Shown here piece after piece: positions 11,378 through 21,708 of a DNA stretch of 61,433 nucleotides. A program made the translations under genes and the position numbers. The stretch's first letter is position 1, and each line of letters begins with the position of its first letter. The stretch covers positions 1 to 61,433 of the forward strand of contig OMYP01000017.1 of NCBI GenBank assembly GCA_900315345.1, in the 5' to 3' direction. The stretch comes from an uncultured Selenomonadales bacterium (GTDB lineage: Bacteria; Bacillota; Negativicutes; Acidaminococcales; Acidaminococcaceae). A model generated the notes under the pieces. That model did not search any database and was not told where the DNA came from. It saw only the letters and a list, made by a program, of their open reading frames with translations.

Positions 11378-11926
11378 GTGTCTAGAATCGGTAAAAAACC
11401 TATCACCGTTCCTGCTGGCGTAACGGTTACGGTTGAAAACAACCTGGTAACTGTAAAAGGCCCAAAAGGCGAATTACAGCGCCAGATCAGCCAGGCAATG
11501 AAGATCACCATGGACAACGGCGTAATTACCGTAGAACGTCCTGATGACGAAAAAGAAAACCGCTCCATGCACGGCCTGTCCCGGACCCTTATCAACAACA
11601 TGATCGAAGGTGTTACAAAAGGCTTCAGCAAAGCACTGGAAATCCAGGGCGTTGGCTATCGTGCAGCAAAACAGGGGCAAAACATTAACTTCACACTGGG
11701 TTTCTCTCATCCGGTTGTTAAAGAGCCGCCCGCAGGCATTACCTTTGAAGTACCCGCTCCCAATAAAATCGTGGTAAGCGGCGCAGATAAAGAAAAAGTC
11801 GGCGCTGTAGCGGCAGATATCCGTGGTCTGCGTCCGCCAGAACCCTATAAAGGAAAAGGCATCCGCTATGAAGGCGAGCATGTTCGCCGCAAAGTAGGTA
11901 AAGCAGGCGCTAAGGCCAAGAAGTAA
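11378..11926 (+). CDS. rplF: 50S ribosomal protein L6
   Basis: 182 residues from GTG 11378 (AAAGGAGGTACCGTTTAA upstream). Two repeated L6 domains; [15 protein letters not shown] and the C-terminal [21 protein letters not shown] are characteristic. L6 sits near the sarcin-ricin loop. Confidence 0.96.
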   Translation: MSRIGKKPITVPAGVTVTVENNLVTVKGPKGELQRQISQAMKITMDNGVITVERPDDEKENRSMHGLSRTLINNMIEGVTKGFSKALEIQGVGYRAAKQGQNINFTLGFSHPVVKEPPAGITFEVPAPNKIVVSGADKEKVGAVAADIRGLRPPEPYKGKGIRYEGEHVRRKVGKAGAKAKK

Positions 11927-11947
11927 TTAAGGAAGGAGTGAAACCTC

Positions 11948-12307
11948 TTGTTTAATAAAGCAAACAAGAACGAAAAACGTCAGAAACGTCATGTTCGTTC
12001 CCGCAGATATGTAGTTGGCACTGCAGAAAGGCCCCGCCTGAACGTATATCGTTCCCTGAGTAACATCTATGCTCAGGTCATTAACGATGAGACCGGTGAG
12101 ACCATCGCAGCAGCAAGCACTGTTGAAAAGACCTTTGAAAACTACGGTGGCAATGTGGAAGCAGCCAAAGCCGTAGGCAAAGCAATCGCAGAAAAAGCAA
12201 TGGCAAAAGGCGTAAAAGAAGTTGTATTTGACCGCGGCGGCTACCTGTATCACGGTCGTGTAGCCGCGTTAGCAGAAGCAGCTCGTGAAGCCGGGTTGCA
12301 ATTCTAA
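11948..12307 (+). CDS. rplR: 50S ribosomal protein L18
   Basis: 119 residues from TTG 11948, with GGAAGGAGTG upstream. L18 binds 5S rRNA. Landmarks are [27 protein letters not shown] sequence near residue 15 and [23 protein letters not shown] at the C-terminus. Confidence 0.95.
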   Translation: MFNKANKNEKRQKRHVRSRRYVVGTAERPRLNVYRSLSNIYAQVINDETGETIAAASTVEKTFENYGGNVEAAKAVGKAIAEKAMAKGVKEVVFDRGGYLYHGRVAALAEAAREAGLQF

Positions 12308-12324
12308 CGGAAGGAGGAAGGATT

Positions 12325-12843
12325 TTGGCTAATTTTGATAAGCGTGACAGACGCGAAAAACCGGATGACGGCTTTACTGAAAAAGTCGTATTCATCAACC
12401 GCGTTGCGAAAGTTGTTAAAGGTGGCCGTCGCTTCACCTTTGCCGCACTGGTTGTAGTCGGCGACGGAAAAGGCCAGGTCGGCATGGGCCTGGGTAAAGC
12501 AGCCGAAGTTCCGGAAGCGATCCGGAAGGGCGTGGAAGACGCAAAGAAGAATCTGATTACAGTTACCATGGTAGGCAGTACCATTCCTCATGAAATTATC
12601 GGTGTATACGGTGCAGGTCGTGTGTTCCTGCGTCCGGCATCCGAAGGTACCGGTGTTATTGCCGGTGGTCCTGTCCGTGCCGTACTGGAGTTGGCAGGCA
12701 TCCGCGATATCCTGACAAAATGCCAGGGTTCCCATAACCCCAACAACATGGTACGCGCGACTCTGGAAGGTCTGAAGTCCCTGAAGAACCTGCAGTCCGT
12801 TGCAGCCCTTCGCGGAAAGACCCCGAAAGAAATTTTAGGTTAA
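12325..12843 (+). CDS. rpsE: 30S ribosomal protein S5
   Basis: 172 residues from TTG 12325 (GGAAGGAGGAAGGAT upstream). The double-stranded-RNA-binding-like N domain has [29 protein letters not shown], followed by the [20 protein letters not shown] loop. S5 affects fidelity and mRNA entry. Confidence 0.96.
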   Translation: MANFDKRDRREKPDDGFTEKVVFINRVAKVVKGGRRFTFAALVVVGDGKGQVGMGLGKAAEVPEAIRKGVEDAKKNLITVTMVGSTIPHEIIGVYGAGRVFLRPASEGTGVIAGGPVRAVLELAGIRDILTKCQGSHNPNNMVRATLEGLKSLKNLQSVAALRGKTPKEILG

Positions 12844-12860
12844 GCTAAGGAGGAAGCATG

Positions 12861-13046
12861 ATGAAAAAGTTGAAAATCACGCTGACCCGCAGCTTGATCG
12901 GATATAAGCAGGATCAGCGGGCAACCGTTAAAGCTCTGGGTTTAGGAAAAATCGGCACTTCTGTAGTGCAGGAAGATAATCCGACTATTCGCGGGATGGT
13001 CCACAAAGTGGAACATCTTGTGAAAGTGGAAGAAGTGGAAGCTTAA
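12861..13046 (+). CDS. rpmD: 50S ribosomal protein L30
   Basis: 61 residues. The start is placed at ATG 12861, which is 7 nt after AAGGAGG (12847-12853); the adjoining ATG at 12858 is only 4 nt away. [28 protein letters not shown] matches the short bacterial L30. Confidence 0.94.
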   Translation: MKKLKITLTRSLIGYKQDQRATVKALGLGKIGTSVVQEDNPTIRGMVHKVEHLVKVEEVEA

Positions 13047-13065
13047 AACAAGGAGGTGCAGCAAA

Positions 13066-13506
13066 ATGGAATTACATGAATTACATCCGGCACCGGGATC
13101 CAAAAAGGCCCGGGTTCGCGTAGGCCGTGGTCTGGGTTCCGGTTTGGGAAAAACCTCCGGAAAGGGCCAGAAAGGCCAGAAGTCCCGTTCCGGCGGTGTA
13201 AAACGCCCGGGATTTGAAGGCGGCCAGAGACCGTTATATCTGCGTCTTCCGAAACGCGGCTTCTATAATAAATTCGGTAAAGAATACGTTGAAGTTAATG
13301 TTGGTACGTTAAACTGCTTTGAAGACGGTACTGTAGTAGAACCTGTAATGCTGATCGAATGCGGACTGATTAAGAACATTCGTGACGGCCTGCGTATTTT
13401 AGGCGGCGGCGAGCTGACTAAAAAGCTGACTGTACAGGCTAACGGCTTCAGCAAGACTGCTGAAGAGAAGATTACAGCTGCCGGCGGAAAAGTAGAGGTG
13501 ATCTGA
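13066..13506 (+). CDS. rplO: 50S ribosomal protein L15
   Basis: 146 residues. The basic Gly-rich N-terminal extension ([27 protein letters not shown]) threads into the 50S. Late-assembly protein. Only 2 nt separate its stop from the secY start, indicating coupled translation. Confidence 0.96.
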   Translation: MELHELHPAPGSKKARVRVGRGLGSGLGKTSGKGQKGQKSRSGGVKRPGFEGGQRPLYLRLPKRGFYNKFGKEYVEVNVGTLNCFEDGTVVEPVMLIECGLIKNIRDGLRILGGGELTKKLTVQANGFSKTAEEKITAAGGKVEVI

Positions 13507-13508
13507 TA

Positions 13509-14765
13509 ATGTTAGCTGCCCTGGCTAATGTTCTTCGGGTCCCCGAGCTGAGGCGAAGAGTTATCTTCACCCTGGTGATGTTTGCGGTGTTCAGGCTGGG
13601 AACCCATATTCCGGTTCCCGGTGTAAACGCTGCCATGATCGAGCAGTTGTTTAACAATGGAAACCTGTTCGGCCTTCTGGATTTGTTTTCCGGCGGCGCC
13701 TTAAGCAAGTTCTCCATTTTTGCAATGAGTATTACACCATACATCAATGCATCCATTATTTTGCAGTTGCTGAAAGTGGTAATCCCAACGCTGGAAGAGT
13801 GGTCCAAGGAAGGTGCAGAGGGCTACAAGAAAATCAATAAGGCAACCCGTTACCTTTCAGTTGTCCTTGCTGTGATCCAGGGTTTCGGAATGGCCTTTGG
13901 CCTGCGCTCTGCCATCAATAATCCGGGAATCTTTTCAGTTCTTCTGATAGTGGTTTCCCTGACGGCAGGAACCTGCTTCCTGATGTGGGTAGGGGAAGAA
14001 ATCACACAGAAGGGAATCGGAAACGGTATTTCCCTTATCATCTTTGCAGGTATCGTATCCCGTCTTCCGGATGGTATTTCAACGCTGTCAAAATATTTAA
14101 GCGTAGGAACGATTAACATCCTTAATGTTATCCTGTTCATGCTCATCGCACTTGCCATGGTCGTTTTCGTAGTTGCTATTTCGCAGGGAATACGAAAGGT
14201 CCCTGTTCAATATTCAAAACGTATCGTAGGCAGAAAGATGTATGGCGGCCACAGCAGTTACATTCCTTTAAAGGTAAACCAGGCAGGCGTAATCCCCATT
14301 ATCTTCGCTTCGTCACTCCTGATGCTTCCGGCGACTATCGGACAGTTTGTTAAAATACCCTGGGTCCAGAAAATTACCGGATATTTTGCGTGGGGCACGC
14401 CGCTGCAGACTACTTTATACGTCATCCTGATTATATTCTTCACATTCTTTTACACTGCGGTAACGCTGGATATAAAGAATATGAGTGAAAATATCAAGAA
14501 GATGGGCGGGTTTATCCCCGGGCTGCGTCCCGGCAAGCCGACTACCGATTACCTGGATATGGTTATGACGCGTATCACACTGTCGGGGGCTATCTTCCTT
14601 GCACTGATAGCTATGATGCCCCATATCGTTGTTTTCCTTACAGGGATCGAAGGTATCTATATTGGCGGTACATCCCTGCTGATCGTTGTCGGTGTTGCGC
14701 TGGATACGATGAAACAGATTGAATCGCTGGCTTTGGTACGTCATTACCAGGGCTTCATGAAGTAA
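13509..14765 (+). CDS. secY: Preprotein translocase channel subunit SecY
   Basis: 418 residues, ten hydrophobic segments, central pore protein of the Sec translocon in the inner membrane. The N-terminal [26 protein letters not shown], the plug segment ([30 protein letters not shown]) and a C-terminal cytosolic loop with [12 protein letters not shown] are present. Its motor partner SecA is encoded in this window at 50101. It starts immediately after rplO, with AGAGGTGATCTGATA inside the rplO end. Confidence 0.98.
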   Translation: MLAALANVLRVPELRRRVIFTLVMFAVFRLGTHIPVPGVNAAMIEQLFNNGNLFGLLDLFSGGALSKFSIFAMSITPYINASIILQLLKVVIPTLEEWSKEGAEGYKKINKATRYLSVVLAVIQGFGMAFGLRSAINNPGIFSVLLIVVSLTAGTCFLMWVGEEITQKGIGNGISLIIFAGIVSRLPDGISTLSKYLSVGTINILNVILFMLIALAMVVFVVAISQGIRKVPVQYSKRIVGRKMYGGHSSYIPLKVNQAGVIPIIFASSLLMLPATIGQFVKIPWVQKITGYFAWGTPLQTTLYVILIIFFTFFYTAVTLDIKNMSENIKKMGGFIPGLRPGKPTTDYLDMVMTRITLSGAIFLALIAMMPHIVVFLTGIEGIYIGGTSLLIVVGVALDTMKQIESLALVRHYQGFMK

Positions 14766-14781
14766 TGAGGAGGATGAACAG

Positions 14782-15438
14782 ATGTATATTCTTTTAATGG
14801 GACCTCCTGGTGCCGGAAAAGGTACTCAGGCTGAAAAGCTTGTAGATTCTTATAAAATTCCCCATATCTCTACAGGGGATATGTTCCGGGCGGCTGTTAA
14901 ACAGGGAACGGAGCTGGGAAAAGAAGCGAAAAGATACATGGATGCCGGCGGATTAGTGCCAGACGTTGTAACAATCGGAATTGTACGGGAAGGTTTGTCT
15001 AAACCGGAATGTGCAAAAGGTTTCATTTTAGATGGGTTTCCCCGGACAGAAGAGCAGGCTGTTGCACTGGATGGGATCCTCCAAGATCTGGGCATTAAAC
15101 TGACCGGTGTAGTAAATATTGTAGTGCCGGACAGCGAACTGGTAGCCCGCGTAACAGGCCGGCGTATCTGCAAAGCCTGTGGCGCAACCTACCATGTTTC
15201 CTTCAATCCCACAAAAGTGGACGGTGTCTGCGACAAGTGCGGCGGGAGCCTGTATCAGCGGGATGATGACAAGGAAGAAACCGTTAAAAACCGTTTAAAA
15301 GCATATCATGCACAGACAGAACCTCTGATTGAGTATTATAAAAAGCAGGGGAGCTATCTGGAAATAGATGGAACTCAGGCTATCGACAAGGTATATGCCG
15401 ATGTGGAAGCCAGCCTTGAAAAAAGAGCAGGGAGGTAA
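14782..15438 (+). CDS. adk: Adenylate kinase, zinc-lid type
   Basis: 218 residues. Catalyses ATP + AMP to 2 ADP in the cytoplasm. P-loop GPPGAGKGT at residues 7-15; AMP site FILDGFPRT near residue 81. The LID carries C130, C133, C150 and C153, the structural zinc site typical of Bacillota. A methionine aminopeptidase gene would often follow here but does not: the next gene, infA, starts 6 nt later. Confidence 0.97.
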   Translation: MYILLMGPPGAGKGTQAEKLVDSYKIPHISTGDMFRAAVKQGTELGKEAKRYMDAGGLVPDVVTIGIVREGLSKPECAKGFILDGFPRTEEQAVALDGILQDLGIKLTGVVNIVVPDSELVARVTGRRICKACGATYHVSFNPTKVDGVCDKCGGSLYQRDDDKEETVKNRLKAYHAQTEPLIEYYKKQGSYLEIDGTQAIDKVYADVEASLEKRAGR

Positions 15439-15444
15439 GGATCT

Positions 15445-15663
15445 GTGTCAAAGCAGGATGTGATCGAAGTAGAAGGCACAATTCTGGAATCTTTGCCGAA
15501 TGCCATGTTCAAGGTGAAATTACAGAACAATCATGAGATACTGGCACATATTTCTGGTAAGATCCGCATGAATTTTATCAAGATATTGCCTGGTGACCGG
15601 GTGACCGTTGAACTCACCCCTTATGATCTGAACCGTGGAAGAATTACCTACCGGTTTAAATAA
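15445..15663 (+). CDS. infA: Translation initiation factor IF-1
   Basis: 72 residues, S1-type OB fold, starting at GTG 15445 with GGGAGGTAAGGATCT upstream, overlapping the adk end. [25 protein letters not shown] and [23 protein letters not shown] are near-universal. IF-1 occupies the A site during initiation. Confidence 0.97.
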   Translation: MSKQDVIEVEGTILESLPNAMFKVKLQNNHEILAHISGKIRMNFIKILPGDRVTVELTPYDLNRGRITYRFK

Positions 15664-15690
15664 CCGGCACAGACACTGAGGAGGTAAAAA

Positions 15691-15804
15691 ATGAAAGTCA
15701 GACCGTCTGTAAAACGAATTTGCGATAAGTGCAAAATCATTAAACGCAAAGGCCGCGTCATGGTTATTTGCGAAAATCCGAAGCATAAACAAAGACAAGG
15801 TTAA
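15691..15804 (+). CDS. rpmJ: 50S ribosomal protein L36
   Basis: 37 residues, readable from ATG 15691 to TAA 15802-15804, with GAGGAGGTAAAAA upstream. [20 protein letters not shown] and the tail [10 protein letters not shown] are diagnostic. C11, C14, C27 and H32 form the zinc site, so this is the zinc-containing version. It lies between infA and rpsM as expected. Confidence 0.96.
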   Translation: MKVRPSVKRICDKCKIIKRKGRVMVICENPKHKQRQG

Positions 15805-15821
15805 GAAGGAGGTATACTTGA

Positions 15822-16184
15822 ATGGCACGTATTGCTGGTGTCGATTTACCGAATGATAAGCGTGTTGAATACGCATTGCCCTATATTTTCGGTATCGGTC
15901 TTACCTTATCCCGTGAAATTCTGGCAAAGACCGGTATCAATCCGGATACCCGCGTCCGCGATCTGACCGAGACTGAAGTTGCCAAAATCCGTGAAGTCGT
16001 GGACAGAGATTACAAGGTTGAAGGCGATCTTCGCCGTGAAGAATCCCTCAATATTAAACGACTGGTAGAAATTGGCAGCTATCGCGGCAGAAGACATCGC
16101 GCAGGTCTTCCCGTGCGCGGACAGAATACCAAAAACAATGCCCGCACCCGCAAAGGTCCTAAAAAGGGCCAGGGCAAAAAGTAA
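15822..16184 (+). CDS. rpsM: 30S ribosomal protein S13
   Basis: 120 residues. A helix-two-turn-helix protein of the 30S head contacting P-site tRNA and L5. [26 protein letters not shown] and the Arg/Lys-rich tail [20 protein letters not shown] identify it. AGAAGGAGGTATACTTGA precedes the ATG. Confidence 0.96.
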   Translation: MARIAGVDLPNDKRVEYALPYIFGIGLTLSREILAKTGINPDTRVRDLTETEVAKIREVVDRDYKVEGDLRREESLNIKRLVEIGSYRGRRHRAGLPVRGQNTKNNARTRKGPKKGQGKK

Positions 16185-16208
16185 TCAGTAGAGGAGGGTA
16201 TATACGAA

Positions 16209-16601
16209 GTGGCAGGAAAAAAAGTAGTTCGCAATAAAAAGAAAATCAGCAAAAACGTCGTTGCCGGCGTTGCGCATATTAAATCCACTTTCAACAATAC
16301 GCTGGTTACGATTTCTGATTTAAACGGCAATGTAATCAGCTGGGCTTCTGCCGGTGAGATGGGCTTCCGCGGAAGCCGCAAAAGCACCCCGTTTGCTGCG
16401 CAGATGGCAGCGGAAACCGCTACCAAAGCAGCGATGGAGCACGGCATGAAAACTGTTGAAGTATTTGTTAAAGGCCCCGGCGCCGGCCGTGAAGCCGCTA
16501 TCCGCGCTTTGCAGGCCACCGGTCTCGAAGTAAATTCCATTAAGGATGTAACTCCGATTCCGCATAACGGCTGCCGTCCGCCGAAACGTCGCAGAGTATA
16601 A
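16209..16601 (+). CDS. rpsK: 30S ribosomal protein S11
   Basis: 130 residues, GTG start (GAGGAGGGTATATACGAA upstream). The conserved [13 protein letters not shown] and the end [18 protein letters not shown] mark S11, which lies on the platform near the E site. Confidence 0.96.
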   Translation: MAGKKVVRNKKKISKNVVAGVAHIKSTFNNTLVTISDLNGNVISWASAGEMGFRGSRKSTPFAAQMAAETATKAAMEHGMKTVEVFVKGPGAGREAAIRALQATGLEVNSIKDVTPIPHNGCRPPKRRRV

Positions 16602-16622
16602 TTACAGGAGGTGTAGAAATAG

Positions 16623-17216
16623 ATGGCAATTGATAGAGTTCCCGCTCTGAAGCGCTGCCGTTCCCTGGGTCTCGAACCCGCTGTTGTAGGTCTGGCTAAA
16701 GAATCTTTCCGTCAGCCCCATCATGCAAACAAAAAGGTCAGCGAATATGGCCAGCAGTTAAAAGAAAAACAGAAAGCAAAATTCATTTACGGCGTACTGG
16801 AAAAACAGTTCCGCCTGTATTATGAAAAAGCAAAGAAAATGCCTGGTATCACCGGTGAAAACCTTCTGTTATTACTGGAAAGAAGACTGGATAATGTAGT
16901 GTTCCGTATGGGACTGGCTACTACCCGCCGTCAGGCGCGTCAGCTTGTAAATCACGGTCATGTCTGCGTAAACGGCAGACGCGTGGACATTCCTTCTGCA
17001 CTGATTAAAGCAGGGGATGAGGTTTCTGTTATTGAAAACAGCCGCGGTAAAGCTTATTTTAAAGGGATGAACGAAAAGATGGGTGCTGTTACTGCTCCCG
17101 CCTGGATCATTGTGAATGCGGAAGCATTAAGCGCAAAGATCGATCGTTACCCCACTCGTGAGGAAATTGATGTTCCCGTAGTGGAACAGTCCATTGTCGA
17201 ACTGTACTCCAAGTAA
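16623..17216 (+). CDS. rpsD: 30S ribosomal protein S4
   Basis: 197 residues, with an S4 RNA-binding domain at about residues 88-150 (RRLDNVVFRMGLATTRRQAR, VNGRRVDIPS). It nucleates 30S assembly. The N-terminus lacks the CxxC zinc knuckle, so it is the C-minus type. In other bacteria S4 represses the alpha operon; I could not identify a pseudoknot leader here. Confidence 0.96.
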   Translation: MAIDRVPALKRCRSLGLEPAVVGLAKESFRQPHHANKKVSEYGQQLKEKQKAKFIYGVLEKQFRLYYEKAKKMPGITGENLLLLLERRLDNVVFRMGLATTRRQARQLVNHGHVCVNGRRVDIPSALIKAGDEVSVIENSRGKAYFKGMNEKMGAVTAPAWIIVNAEALSAKIDRYPTREEIDVPVVEQSIVELYSK

Positions 17217-17356
17217 GCTACGCCTTTACATGAAAGAAGGTATACGGATTCTTTTTCGGGATTTGGATTTAGCATCTTTCATTGTAACATTGAGCATCTT
17301 TTGCCACCAACCAGTTGGCGTATTGTGGTAATACGCGAGAGAAGGAGGCTTTCCGC

Positions 17357-18334
17357 ATGATTGAAATTATTGAACCGAAGTTGGTTACTTCTGAAATTTC
17401 CGCTGATAAGCGTTACGGCAAGTTTGTCTGGGAACCGTTGGAACGCGGTTACGGCATTACATTGGGCAACAGCTTGCGCCGGGTTCTGCTTTCTTCCCTG
17501 CAAGGTTCTGCAGTTATTGGCGTCAAGATTGAAGGCGTGCTGCATGAGTTTACTACGATTCCCGGCGTACGGGAGGACGTAGCGGACATTATTCTGAATG
17601 TCAAGGGACTGTGCATGAAACTGCATTCCCTTGATACAGATATTAAAGTCCTTCACATTGATGTATCGGGAGAACAGGAGATTACTGCTGCAGATATTGA
17701 TCCTGACAGTGATGTTGAAATCCTGAATTCTGATCTGCACATTGCGACCCTCGACAAAGATGCGCATCTGAAGATGGACATTTTTGTTGACAAGGGCAGG
17801 GGCTATGTTCCCAGTGACAAGAATAAAAGGGATGATATGGGGATTGGCTGGATACCTGTTGACAGCATTTATTCTCCTATTACCCGGGTAAAATTCGGTG
17901 TTACCGATACCCGCGTAGGTAATGTTACGGATTATGACAAACTGACGTTGGAAGTCTGGACGGATGGCAGCATCAATCCGGAAGACGCTATCAGCAAAGC
18001 TTCCGGGATAATGATCCAGTACCTGAATCTGTTCCAAAACGGTACGGTTGTTGAACAGCCCAAACCGGGAATTGTGACAGAACCTGCAGCAGGGGAATCG
18101 GATACGGAAGAAGAACCGGATCCGAAGCTGGCAATGTCCATTGAAGAACTTGATCTTTCAGTCCGCAGCAACAATTGCCTGCGTCGCGCAGGTATCAATA
18201 CGGTCGGCGATCTGATCAACCGGTCGGAAGAAGACCTGAAAAAAGTTCGCAACCTGGGTACAAAATCATTGGAAGAAATCATTAAGAAGCTAATCGATTT
18301 GCAATTATCCTTACGTAAGGAAGACGAAGAATAA
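17357..18334 (+). CDS. rpoA: RNA polymerase alpha subunit
   Basis: 325 residues starting at ATG 17357 (AAGGAGG at 17342-17348, 8 nt away). N-terminal dimerisation domain with [31 protein letters not shown]-terminal domain from about residue 255 ([23 protein letters not shown]) contacts UP elements and activators. The 140-nt gap after rpsD is the longest inside this block but shows no convincing promoter. Confidence 0.98.
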   Translation: MIEIIEPKLVTSEISADKRYGKFVWEPLERGYGITLGNSLRRVLLSSLQGSAVIGVKIEGVLHEFTTIPGVREDVADIILNVKGLCMKLHSLDTDIKVLHIDVSGEQEITAADIDPDSDVEILNSDLHIATLDKDAHLKMDIFVDKGRGYVPSDKNKRDDMGIGWIPVDSIYSPITRVKFGVTDTRVGNVTDYDKLTLEVWTDGSINPEDAISKASGIMIQYLNLFQNGTVVEQPKPGIVTEPAAGESDTEEEPDPKLAMSIEELDLSVRSNNCLRRAGINTVGDLINRSEEDLKKVRNLGTKSLEEIIKKLIDLQLSLRKEDEE

Positions 18335-18349
18335 TAAGGGGGACGGAAA

Positions 18350-18688
18350 ATGGCATACAGAAAATTGAACCGCGCGTCCGGTAACCGCAAAGCTCTGTTC
18401 CGCAGTCTGTCCAGCGCCTTGATTTTAAACGGCAGGATCGAAACCACCATTGCTAAAGCAAAAGAAACCAGCAAAAACGTTGCAAAGCTGATCACTTTAG
18501 CCAAAGCCGGTGATTTACACGCACGCCGTCAGGCACTGGCAACACTGGTAGACGAAACGGCTACCAGGAAACTGTTTGATGAGCTGGGTCCCAAATATAA
18601 GGACCGTCAGGGCGGCTTTACCCGTATTTACCGGGTAGGTCCTCGTCGCGGTGACGCAGCTGAGATGGCTATTATTGAACTGCTGTAA
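18350..18688 (+). CDS. rplQ: 50S ribosomal protein L17
   Basis: 112 residues beginning [20 protein letters not shown], the short bacterial form. Last gene of the alpha operon; the transcript probably ends at the terminator at 18775-18808. Confidence 0.96.
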   Translation: MAYRKLNRASGNRKALFRSLSSALILNGRIETTIAKAKETSKNVAKLITLAKAGDLHARRQALATLVDETATRKLFDELGPKYKDRQGGFTRIYRVGPRRGDAAEMAIIELL

Positions 18689-18774
18689 GTGCGTCTGGCA
18701 CTGGTGAAAGTTCCATGTCAGTCCAGTGGACAGGCATTCGGAGTTTTTTACTGCTAAGCATGAATTCAATAACG

Positions 18775-18808
18775 AACTGCTTACTTTTATAAGTAGGCAG
18801 TTTTTTTT
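18775..18808 (+). terminator. Intrinsic terminator of the alpha operon
   Basis: CTGCTTACTT pairs with AAGTAGGCAG around a 4-nt TTAT loop (one G-T wobble) and is followed directly by eight T. Closes the S10-spc-alpha transcription unit. Confidence 0.9.
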
Positions 18809-18961
18809 ATAGCGGGTCTGTAAATTTGATATTTCACCAAGTTAATTATTTGATAACTAACTTGGATAAGTCTGAAGCGGAATTAATCGTTGGCAGTTGT
18901 CGATTTCCTGATTTATTGTTATGTTTTGTACCAAAAAAGTTAACTTGAAACTTCTGTGAGG

Positions 18962-18990
18962 TTGACGATTAAGCTTAGTAAAGATATAAT
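18962..18990 (+). promoter_or_regulatory. Promoter of ecfA1-ecfA2-ecfT-truA
   Basis: TTGACG (18962-18967), 17-nt spacer, TATAAT (18985-18990). The predicted 5' leader of ecfA1 is about 70 nt. Confidence 0.85.
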
Positions 18991-19068
18991 ATACATATTG
19001 TTTATGAAGAAGCAGAATTATAAGTGAGTGATTTCCTGAACTGAACCAATAACAGCAGGAGGGAATTT

Positions 19069-19899
19069 ATGGAGCCTGTCATTGAGGTGAAAGGGCTGAA
19101 ACATATATATACAGATTCGGATAACAACCGGATAACAGCTCTTGAACAAATAGATATGCAAATTATGCCGGGAGAGTTTGTGGCTGTCATCGGCTCAAAC
19201 GGAAGCGGGAAAAGTACCCTTGCCCGTCATTTGAACGCGTTGCTGCTGCCAACGGAAGGCAGTGTAAAAATCAACGGCATGGATACAATGGAAGAAGATA
19301 ACCTGTGGATGATACGCCAGCAGATAGGGATGGTATTCCAAAACCCGGACAACCAGATCGTAGCAGCCATTGTGGAAGAAGACGTAGCCTTCGGTCCGGA
19401 GAATATCGGCGTACCTGCGGATGAGATCCGGAAACGTGTGGATGAAGCGCTGCGCATCGTAGATATGGAAGCATACCGAACCCACGCGCCACATCTTCTT
19501 TCCGGCGGGCAAAAGCAACGGGTTGCAATTGCCGGTACCTTGGCACTGGGATCGGAATGCATTGTGCTGGATGAACCTACAGCTATGCTGGATCCCAGGG
19601 GGCGCAGGGAAATACTGGCTACCATGAAGCGCCTTAATAAAGAAAAAAATATTACCGTTGTTTATATCACTCATTTTATGACGGAGGCCATGGAGGCAGA
19701 CCGGGTCGTCGTAATGAATAAGGGTAAAATTGTTTTTCAGGGAACGCCGGCGGAAGTTTTCTCCCGGGTGGATGAACTGGAAAAGATGGGACTGGAAGCG
19801 CCTATGGCGTCCAAATTTGCATTTGAACTGAAAAAAAGCGGAGCAAAACTGCCAAAAGGAATCATTACCAATGAAGACCTGGCAGAGGCCCTTTGCTGA
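19069..19899 (+). CDS. ecfA1: ECF transporter ATPase EcfA1
   Basis: 276-residue ABC ATPase of the shared energising module for vitamin and metal uptake by energy-coupling factor transporters. Walker A GSNGSGKST near residues 42-50, Q-loop, LSGGQKQRVAIAG signature and Walker B CIVLDEPTAMLDP. A C-terminal extension of about 45 residues is typical of EcfA. Partners are EcfA2 and EcfT immediately downstream; no S component is encoded nearby, so this is the group II arrangement, serving S proteins encoded elsewhere. Confidence 0.93.
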   Translation: MEPVIEVKGLKHIYTDSDNNRITALEQIDMQIMPGEFVAVIGSNGSGKSTLARHLNALLLPTEGSVKINGMDTMEEDNLWMIRQQIGMVFQNPDNQIVAAIVEEDVAFGPENIGVPADEIRKRVDEALRIVDMEAYRTHAPHLLSGGQKQRVAIAGTLALGSECIVLDEPTAMLDPRGRREILATMKRLNKEKNITVVYITHFMTEAMEADRVVVMNKGKIVFQGTPAEVFSRVDELEKMGLEAPMASKFAFELKKSGAKLPKGIITNEDLAEALC

Positions 19900-19920
19900 T
19901 GAAGAAAGACGGATCGAGCC

Positions 19921-20778
19921 ATGTCAATCAAATTGGAACATGTTTCCTATACGTATATGCCGGGAACACCTTATGAGAAAGAAGCCTTAAAAGATGTGTC
20001 CCTGGAAATAAAAAAAGGTGAATTTGTAGCGATTATCGGGCATACCGGCAGCGGTAAGTCCACGTTGGTGCAAAACCTGAACGGTCTGCTGCATCCGTCC
20101 AAAGGAATTGCTTCACTGGACGGGATTAACCTGGCGGACAAGACGAAAGAAGCAAAAGCGGCCCGGAGCCGTATCGGTATGGTGTTCCAGTATCCGGAAC
20201 ACCAGCTGTTTGCGGAAACCGTGTATGAAGATATAGCCTTTGGCCCCAAAAACCTGGGTCTGGATCATGACGCCATTGACGTCCGGGTCCAAGATGCAAT
20301 GAAATTTGTAGGGCTGGATTTTGAAACCTTTGCGGGACGTTCACCCTTTTCTCTTTCCGGCGGTCAGATGCGCCGGGTGGCCATTGCCGGGGTAGTGGCC
20401 CTGAATCCGGATTACCTGATTCTGGATGAGCCTTCAGCAGGACTGGACCCGGGCTCCCGCAACGCAGTGTTTGCAGAAATAATGGCCTTATATAAAAAAA
20501 GAGGAATCACCATCATCATGGTGACCCACAGCATGGAAGACGCGGCTCAGTTTGCCAAACGGATGCTGGTCATTTATCAGGGGAAAGTTATTATTGACGG
20601 AAAACCCGGAGAAGTATTTCTGAAAGAGAAGGACCGGCTGCTGGAAGCGGGTATGGATATTCCGGAAGTATATAAACTGGCAGACGCCCTGCGGGCCAGG
20701 GGCATGCGACTGCCTTCGGAAATAACCGATGCGAAAACGCTTCTGGCAGAAATAAAAAAGAGGAAGGGGTTGAAGTAG
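19921..20778 (+). CDS. ecfA2: ECF transporter ATPase EcfA2
   Basis: 285 residues, the second ATPase of the ECF heterodimer. Walker A GHTGSGKST at about 40-48, signature LSGGQMRRVAIAG, Walker B YLILDEPSAGLDP. It differs from EcfA1 in the C-terminal region that contacts EcfT. Its stop abuts the ecfT start with no gap. The ribosome binding site (GACGGATCGAGCC) is weak. Confidence 0.93.
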   Translation: MSIKLEHVSYTYMPGTPYEKEALKDVSLEIKKGEFVAIIGHTGSGKSTLVQNLNGLLHPSKGIASLDGINLADKTKEAKAARSRIGMVFQYPEHQLFAETVYEDIAFGPKNLGLDHDAIDVRVQDAMKFVGLDFETFAGRSPFSLSGGQMRRVAIAGVVALNPDYLILDEPSAGLDPGSRNAVFAEIMALYKKRGITIIMVTHSMEDAAQFAKRMLVIYQGKVIIDGKPGEVFLKEKDRLLEAGMDIPEVYKLADALRARGMRLPSEITDAKTLLAEIKKRKGLK

Positions 20779-21591
20779 ATGCTGGATATTACACTGGGCC
20801 AGTATTATCCTGGCAATAGCTTTATTCATCGCCTTGATCCCCGGACTAAAATCCTTACTACGTTGCTACTGATCATTGCGGTTTTTCTTGCAAATACAGC
20901 CATCGGATATGGCATCCTCTGTGCCATGGTAGTACTGATTATTGCGGTTTCCGGTATTCCCTTCATGATGGTGCTGAAGTCGGTAAAGCCGCTGCTGTTG
21001 ATTATCGTGATGACACTGTTGCTCCATACGCTGCTGGGACAGGGGGAACACGTGCTGTATCAGTGGAAAATTTTTAAAGTTACGGAAGAGGGATTGCAGA
21101 TGGGCGTCAAAATGTCCATGCGGCTGATCCTGCTTCTGATGATTTCTTCCATATTAACTTTTACCACGTCACCCATTGTGCTTACGGACGGAATCGAGTC
21201 GTTACTCCGTCCCTTCCGGGTCATCGGAGTGCCGGCTCATGAACTGGCTATGATGATGACCATCGCCCTGCGTTTCATTCCTACTCTAATGGAAGAAACA
21301 GACCGTATCATAAAAGCCCAGACAGCCCGGGGGGCTGATTTTTCCGGCGGTAACCTGCTGGCCCGGGCTAAAAATATGCTGCCGATACTGGTGCCGCTGT
21401 TTATCAGCGCATTCAGGCGGGCGGATGATCTGGCTGTGGCCATGGAAGCCCGCTGCTATCGCGGCGGGGACGGGCGGACCAGGATGCATCAGCTGGCATA
21501 CAGGTCCGGTGATTTTATCGCTTTTGTGTTTGCTTTTGTTATGATCGGGTTGCTGGCGTTTTTGCGCTGGGGTCTTGCGTTGCATCCCTGA
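20779..21591 (+). CDS. ecfT: ECF transporter transmembrane protein EcfT
   Basis: 270 residues with several membrane segments (about 25-65, 70-90, 110-135, 245-265) and the two cytoplasmic Ala-Arg coupling motifs, TARGADF near 190 and EARCYRGG near 220, that contact the ATPases. Part of the ecfA1-ecfA2-ecfT core complex in the cytoplasmic membrane. truA follows 117 nt later, an association common in Bacillota. Confidence 0.93.
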   Translation: MLDITLGQYYPGNSFIHRLDPRTKILTTLLLIIAVFLANTAIGYGILCAMVVLIIAVSGIPFMMVLKSVKPLLLIIVMTLLLHTLLGQGEHVLYQWKIFKVTEEGLQMGVKMSMRLILLLMISSILTFTTSPIVLTDGIESLLRPFRVIGVPAHELAMMMTIALRFIPTLMEETDRIIKAQTARGADFSGGNLLARAKNMLPILVPLFISAFRRADDLAVAMEARCYRGGDGRTRMHQLAYRSGDFIAFVFAFVMIGLLAFLRWGLALHP

Positions 21592-21708
21592 TTTTATCTA
21601 CAACAGGATGAAGGTCTGACGCTACAGGTAACACGCAGGATGCATGATGGGATCCTGGGTATGCCGGCACATTTATGAATCAAGACTTCACTGTGAAAAG
21701 AGGACCTC

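Larger units (their letters stand above)
18689..19068 (+). other. Gap between rplQ and ecfA1
   Basis: This 380-base gap contains the rplQ terminator (18775-18808) and a consensus promoter (18962-18990). The stretch between them (about 18810-18960) is AT-rich and shows nothing else I can name. Confidence 0.6.
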
